Origin: Ophioderma brevispina
Lineage: Eukaryota; Echinodermata; Ophiuroidea; Amphilepidida; Ophiodermatidae
Length of the DNA stretch: 64,000 nucleotides
Reading direction: 5' to 3'
NCBI GenBank assembly: GCA_023653785.1
Contig: JAMKCH010044044.1
Location: 17,783-81,782 of the forward strand
The position numbers and the translations under genes were made by a program. The notes beneath the pieces are model-generated. The model was not told where the DNA came from. It searched no databases and was given only the letters and a program-made list of their open reading frames with translations. This document shows, one piece after another, positions 59,607 to 64,000 of this stretch (position 1 is its first letter; every line of letters begins with the position of its first letter).

Positions 59607-59807
59607 CTATATTCCAATTTTTTTTTTTTCCGTCTTGTTTGACTGATTCATAAACTTATTTTTAACTTCGTTCAATTTCTTTAGTTCTAATGTCTGCTCC
59701 TGTGTCTGGCTTAACGCTGGTAAATTGTTTAAATGATGTTTAATCATAGACATATTTGGATCATCAAAAGTATCTTCCTTAACAGGATCTTCCTCAATAG
59801 GATCCAT
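59607..59807 (-). CDS. Small acidic protein, unrecognised
   Basis: From the methionine at 59807 the product is 66 residues: an acidic start (MDPIEEDPVKEDTFDDP), then a helical, Q/E/K-rich part ending basic. An upstream in-frame ATG at 59897 adds 30 hydrophobic, low-complexity residues and seems less likely. First of the minus-strand cluster; function unknown. Confidence 0.35.
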   Translation of the reverse strand: MDPIEEDPVKEDTFDDPNMSMIKHHLNNLPALSQTQEQTLELKKLNEVKNKFMNQSNKTEKKKIGI

Positions 59808-60576
59808 TTTAATATCTTCTCTAAGGTTCAAAGTCTGCCATTTTATTTTACAAATATATATATTAATATATATAAAATGAGTACAGAATATGGACACAAA
59901 CTTAACCCATAAGTCCCTGCTTAAAATAGCTAGGTATCACCTGGAAGGAAAGTTTATCTCATGTGGTTTTTCTAGACCAGAATTTTATGAGGAATAAGAA
60001 TATGTTAGGTAAAAAGGCCGAATGCCTGAACACATTCTCAATATAGGGGGGTTATTTCCGGGGGGTCAAAAAATTTCAGAAAAACATATCTTATGGTACT
60101 ATGAAGGCAAGTAAATATCCTACCGTGTAATGCCCCAAGATAGCTCTTCAGTATTTAAGTGATAATGTAGGTAATATACGAGGTAAATAAGTTGTGGGGG
60201 TCACTAAATACCCCCTTATTAAGAAATACAGTGACAATTGCTTAAAATATTTAACAAAATACCTCAATTAGGAAATAATTTGTTCAATTCTAAACAGTAG
60301 TTTGAGAGATAGTATAGTTAATCTGTGGAGGTCTGGTGAGGTGGGAAATTTTTTTGGGTTGCAACCCATGGGGACTTCAATATGCGACTTATATGTGCCT
60401 ACCAGATGGTCCGAAGAAGGGGTCATTGAAGCTTTATGTTGATATTATAAAAAAAGGGGCATATTGGTTTGTAGATTGAAGTGAATGGGGGTCATTGGGT
60501 GTCGCTTTGATGTCAAAATGGGGGGTTCAAGGACAGGCAGTTGATATCCACAAGAATATGGGAGCCAACAAACCCA

Positions 60577-60610
60577 CCCCCCCCCCCCCACCACAACCAC
60601 CTCGACCGCC
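60577..60610. repeat. C-run and CCACCACAAC-type simple repeat
   Basis: A C run followed by CCACCACAACCACC-like triplets inside the foldback, just beyond the left arm. Confidence 0.6.
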
Positions 60611-60757
60611 ACCACCAGAATAGCATATACTGCATGGTCCACCTCAATTATCATTACAAATTGGTTGCAAAACATTACCATTTAACTAAACAATTGACAA
60701 GTGTCTAGTTATTTGTTGTTTTGCCACCCCACTGCTTCATGTGATAACAAAACTATT

Positions 60758-60785
60758 GTGTGTGTGTGTGTTGGGGGGGGGGGGG
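60758..60785. repeat. (GT)n followed by G-run
   Basis: A short (TG)n array runs directly into a G run inside the foldback interior. Confidence 0.8.
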
Positions 60786-60879
60786 TGAGTTAAGAAATAA
60801 TACTATATAATACATATGATGACAAATAAGAACAATCAAATCTGTAGTAACCTACGCAATTCTAGTTTATTTATGTATT

Positions 60880-61413
60880 TTAAGGGACATAATGGCATGA
60901 AAAAAATTGACAGAATGAAAAGGACCCTTACTGAAATCACTTCCACGAGTTTGAAAACAATTTGGTTGTTTACATTCTGTGAAAACAGTAAAACAGGAAG
61001 AGTTGGCAGTTGTGGCAATTTCTGGAACAGAAAAGCAAGGTGTTCACATCCCTGCAAGAATTTAGAGTGTATCTAGCAGTTTTGCGACACAATTCAAAGC
61101 ATTCAGACGGGGATTCAGGCATTGTAGTAAGATATTGATCTGGCAAGTGAAAGAAATGGATTAGCCAGGATTAGCAATGGTCCCCTGGAGCTGATGACAA
61201 CCTTCTTTTCAAGTTTGGTAAATGCTGGCAGTAATGTGTCAGCATCCTTGTTCCAGAAATTGCCACAAACTGCCACCTTCCCCCGGAACTCTTCCTGTTT
61301 TTACTGTTTTTACAGAATGTAACATCCAAATTGTTTTTCAAACTCTTGGAAGTGATTCAGTAAGGGTCCTTTTCATTATGTCAATTCTTTTCATGCCCCA
61401 TTATGTCTCTTAA
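60880..61413. mobile_element. TTAA-flanked foldback family A, copy 3
   Basis: The best-preserved copy, 534 bp. Termini are TTAAGGGACATAATGGCATG and its near-inverse CATGCCCCATTATGTCTCTTAA. TTAA lies at both edges (60880-60883, 61410-61413). Arms pair over about 130 bp (AATGAAAAGGACCCTTACTG, GTTTACATTCTGTGAAAACA and inverses). It is nested inside the 59920-62806 foldback. Confidence 0.75.
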
Positions 61414-62829
61414 GTACTAAATGCTTGATGTATTATGATTATGACAGGTGAATATAAGCTGGGGGATAAATGCACACCCCTAGTGAAAAATACATCAGAA
61501 AATTACTTAAACACAACTAACTACTGTTGATTTTTTATGTAATTTTTAAATCATGGACAAAAGTATTATTACATATAGATGATAATCAAAACTAATTGAA
61601 TTTACATTCGGCACGGATATATAGGGTCTGGTTCAGGAGGTTAAGGGGTTTAGTGGTCGCTTTTACAATACAAACATTTTGATCCAAAGCGCTTTATCAA
61701 TTAAGGTCAAAGCGCTTTACATATAAAAAATGACAATTTGCGTATAAATATCGAATGCCTCTCCTTGAACCCCCCGTTTGACATCAAACTGACACGTACC
61801 AATAACCCCCCCCCCCACCGTGCTTCAAATCTACACCAATGAACCCCCTTTCTCTCCCCCTTTTCTCTCCGCACAACGCCTGGAAGCTATTTTCGTACCA
61901 CTGTACGCACATATAGACAACATTTTTATATTCAAGTGCCCCCCCCCCTCCTTGGGTTGCCCACCCCCGGGCCAAATCGTGTATTTTTACCCGCTTTGCC
62001 TACCTCACCAGACCTCCACAAATGAACTATACTATCATCTGAAACTACGGTTCAGGATTGAACAAATTACTTACTTCCTAACTGGGGTATAGTTTTTATT
62101 TTTCATATTTTTCAGATATTTCTTAATATGGGGGGGGGGGGATTTATTGACCCCCTACAACATACTTGCCCTTGCATAATTACTACATCAAGTACAGTAT
62201 ACTTAATCCCCGAATTAATTGCTAAATGAAGATAAACTTTCCTTCCACACTGAAAGCTATTTTCGTACCACATGGTATAGGCACATATAAGTCGCATATT
62301 GAAGTGCACCCCCCCCCCCATGGTTTTGCCACCCCAAATACTGCATTTTGCCACCTCACCAGACCTCCACCAGACCTTCTACTATCCCTGAAACTACTGT
62401 TCTGAATTGAACAAATTACTTACTTCTATTGTATTTTTGTATGTTTTAATCAATTTTCACTGATATTTCTTAATAAAGGGGTCATTTAGTGGACCCCCCC
62501 CCCCCCTACAAACTTATTTACCCTCGATCATTACTACATTATACTTAAATACCTGAATAAGCTTAATTCCTTAGTCACTAAATGGTCAGTACTCTTACTT
62601 TGTCCCCTTCATATGTACCGATAATATATGATTGTTTTCTTAATTTTTTTTGACCCCCCGAAATAACCCCCCTATATTTAGGATGCGTTCAGGATTCAGC
62701 CTTTTACCTAACTATTCTTATCCTCATAAATTCTGATCTAGAAAAACCACATTAATATTAAACTTTCTTCCAGTTTGATACCCTAGTCATTTTTACCCGG
62801 ATAATACAGAAAGCTTAGAAAACCAAAAG

Positions 62830-63995
62830 TAATTAAAGGTTTTCGACGTAATTTGTACAATACACATTACCAAGCACATTTGATGAAAATGGAATACTAA
62901 CGGTTAGATTTTCCAGACCTAGTAAAGAATGATGTCATAGTACCAGGTACTTCCAAAATATCATCAAATAGATCTTACTACTGCAGACAAATGGATGCAA
63001 ATAGAACAATAGTAAATAACCTAGGAATAGCAATTGTTAGCAAACTTGAAGTAAATTAGAGGGTCAATAATCTGTGTTACTTTGAATGACAGGAACTTGT
63101 TTCTCACATTCCAGGACCTATGGAAATCAACAAAAGAACGTGAACATGCCGTTTATCAAGGTATTCAGTCTGCAGCGATTCGAAAAATTAGAATTATCGC
63201 AGGAGATAAAGGCTCTGCAGCAAAGACGTGGCCATTGGCACGGCTTATGATACGTAGTCTGCATTCCACTTGACTTTGAATTACTTAGCTCACCTGGCCA
63301 TATGGCCAACACGAACTTAAAGATAGATTATCCTACGAGCTGACATTCAACCATTATGGCAAAGTCATAGTAAGTTCTGATACCACTGCAACCTACACAA
63401 TTTCAGATATGCATTTAGAAATTTGATGTAATAACATCATCCGAATTGGCCACCATGATAAAAAATCAATACAAGGTAACACAACCGTATTGTATGACAG
63501 GGTAGTTCGCATACTAAAATATCTTTGAATAAATCAGACACAATTGGAATATCACAATGGCCCACAAGCTAAATCTAATGAAAGGAATCCTTTCTATGGT
63601 TTGATCCCACGGATAATCCATTATACGGTAGAGATACAGAAAAGTTCTAAACCAACCACCCCAAAATCACAAAGTTCAGTAACATTAGATGGGAATCCAA
63701 ACCGCTCTATGCATCAGGACACAAAAGTTTTCAACATTTAACTGAAATCCAAAAGCACTTTTGCCGTGGAAAACAACCGCACTGTAACGCAATTGCCAAA
63801 GAACTTGAATTATCGGATATATCCTTACCATATTACCTAACTACAAAATATGGCCTTTGGCTTGATATGAGAACTCTGATGATGACTCTCTCATGGATCT
63901 GTCGTAAAAATTGAAGGATCTGCCGTCAAGCCAAATAGAAATTGAAAGAAAGCAGAGGCTGCTGGTAATTGGATGCTTATGTTTACTACTATATT
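62830..63995 (+). pseudogene. Capsid-like coding remnant (Polinton/Maverick type), cut by window end
   Basis: A long protein-like stretch is broken by many shifts and stops. Pieces visible in single frames include LPSTFDENGILTVRF, LVKNDVIVPGTSKIS, LFLTFQDLWKSTKERE, VYQGIQSAAIRKIRI, SSDTTATYTISDM, FDVITSSELATMIKNQY, TLDGNPN and YLTTKYGLWLDM. The style resembles the double-jelly-roll major capsid proteins of Polinton-type elements in animals; this is recognition by eye and unconfirmed. Reading direction is plus. The largest surviving frames are about 63-65 codons. As it stands it cannot encode a capsid protein. The rest of the element would lie beyond 64 kb. Confidence 0.5.
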
Positions 63996-64000
63996 TCTGA

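Larger units (their letters stand above)
59920..62806. mobile_element. 2.9-kb foldback with long terminal inverted repeats
   Basis: The left arm (about 59920-60560) is inverse to the right arm (about 61745-62806). Shared outer words are GTGGTTTTTCTAGAYCAGAA, TTAGGTAAAA, ATATAGGGGGGTTATTTC and GGGGGGTCAAAAAA. Inner ones are TATTTAAGT, TTATTAAGAAATA, GTGGAGGTCTGGTGAGGTG, TTCAATATGCGACTTATATG and GATGTCAAA followed by a G run then TTCAAGG. The right arm is longer because a unit of about 390 bp is duplicated (61840-62230 and 62230-62600). C/G runs punctuate both arms. No transposase. It separates the ORF cluster on its left from the capsid-like sequence on its right. Confidence 0.75.

Overview
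This window looks like nuclear DNA from an animal, most likely a marine invertebrate. It is AT-rich, gene-poor and packed with repeats. The evidence is a TRIM-type RING/B-box gene and its decayed copy, tRNA-derived SINEs whose 3' tail looks like a LINE tail, hAT-, Tc1/mariner- and TTAA-type miniature elements, a LINE reverse-transcriptase 3' remnant, and a block resembling a Polinton/Maverick. I see no operons, bacterial ribosome binding sites, CRISPR arrays or rRNA. The species cannot be fixed from sequence alone. A deuterostome such as a hemichordate, echinoderm or cephalochordate is a guess.

Layout. 0-15 kb: dispersed repeats, including two long inverted-repeat structures (6.4-10.3 kb and 10.4-13.8 kb), a SINE split by an hAT-type miniature element, and the first copy of a repeat carrying CCAAT and X-box sites. 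15-22 kb: a tRNA-like sequence, TTAA-flanked foldback elements (one nested in another), a 360-bp direct duplication and a G-rich element. 24-25 kb: a minisatellite of about 40-bp units. 25-35 kb: a duplicated segment with a TRIM pseudogene on the left and a nearly intact TRIM gene on the right; between them lie the second X-box repeat and a foldback, and the right copy is split by two miniature transposons. 36-44 kb: miniature inverted-repeat elements, a second SINE and a LINE remnant. 44-53 kb: mostly unassigned DNA plus two dispersed repeats. 53-54 kb: a second minisatellite. 57-64 kb: small ORFs and a broken capsid-like coding stretch, probably one decayed Polinton-like element, split by a 2.9-kb foldback that itself carries a TTAA element.

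The only credible host protein-coding gene is the single-exon TRIM gene at 31.5-32.6 kb. Most other long reading frames overlap simple repeats or transposon arms. Paired repeat copies often differ by single-base changes in homopolymer runs, so some apparent frameshifts, including the one in the TRIM gene, may be sequence errors rather than mutations. All repeat families were found by reading one copy against another within the window. Their names (A, B, D and so on) are local labels, not database families.
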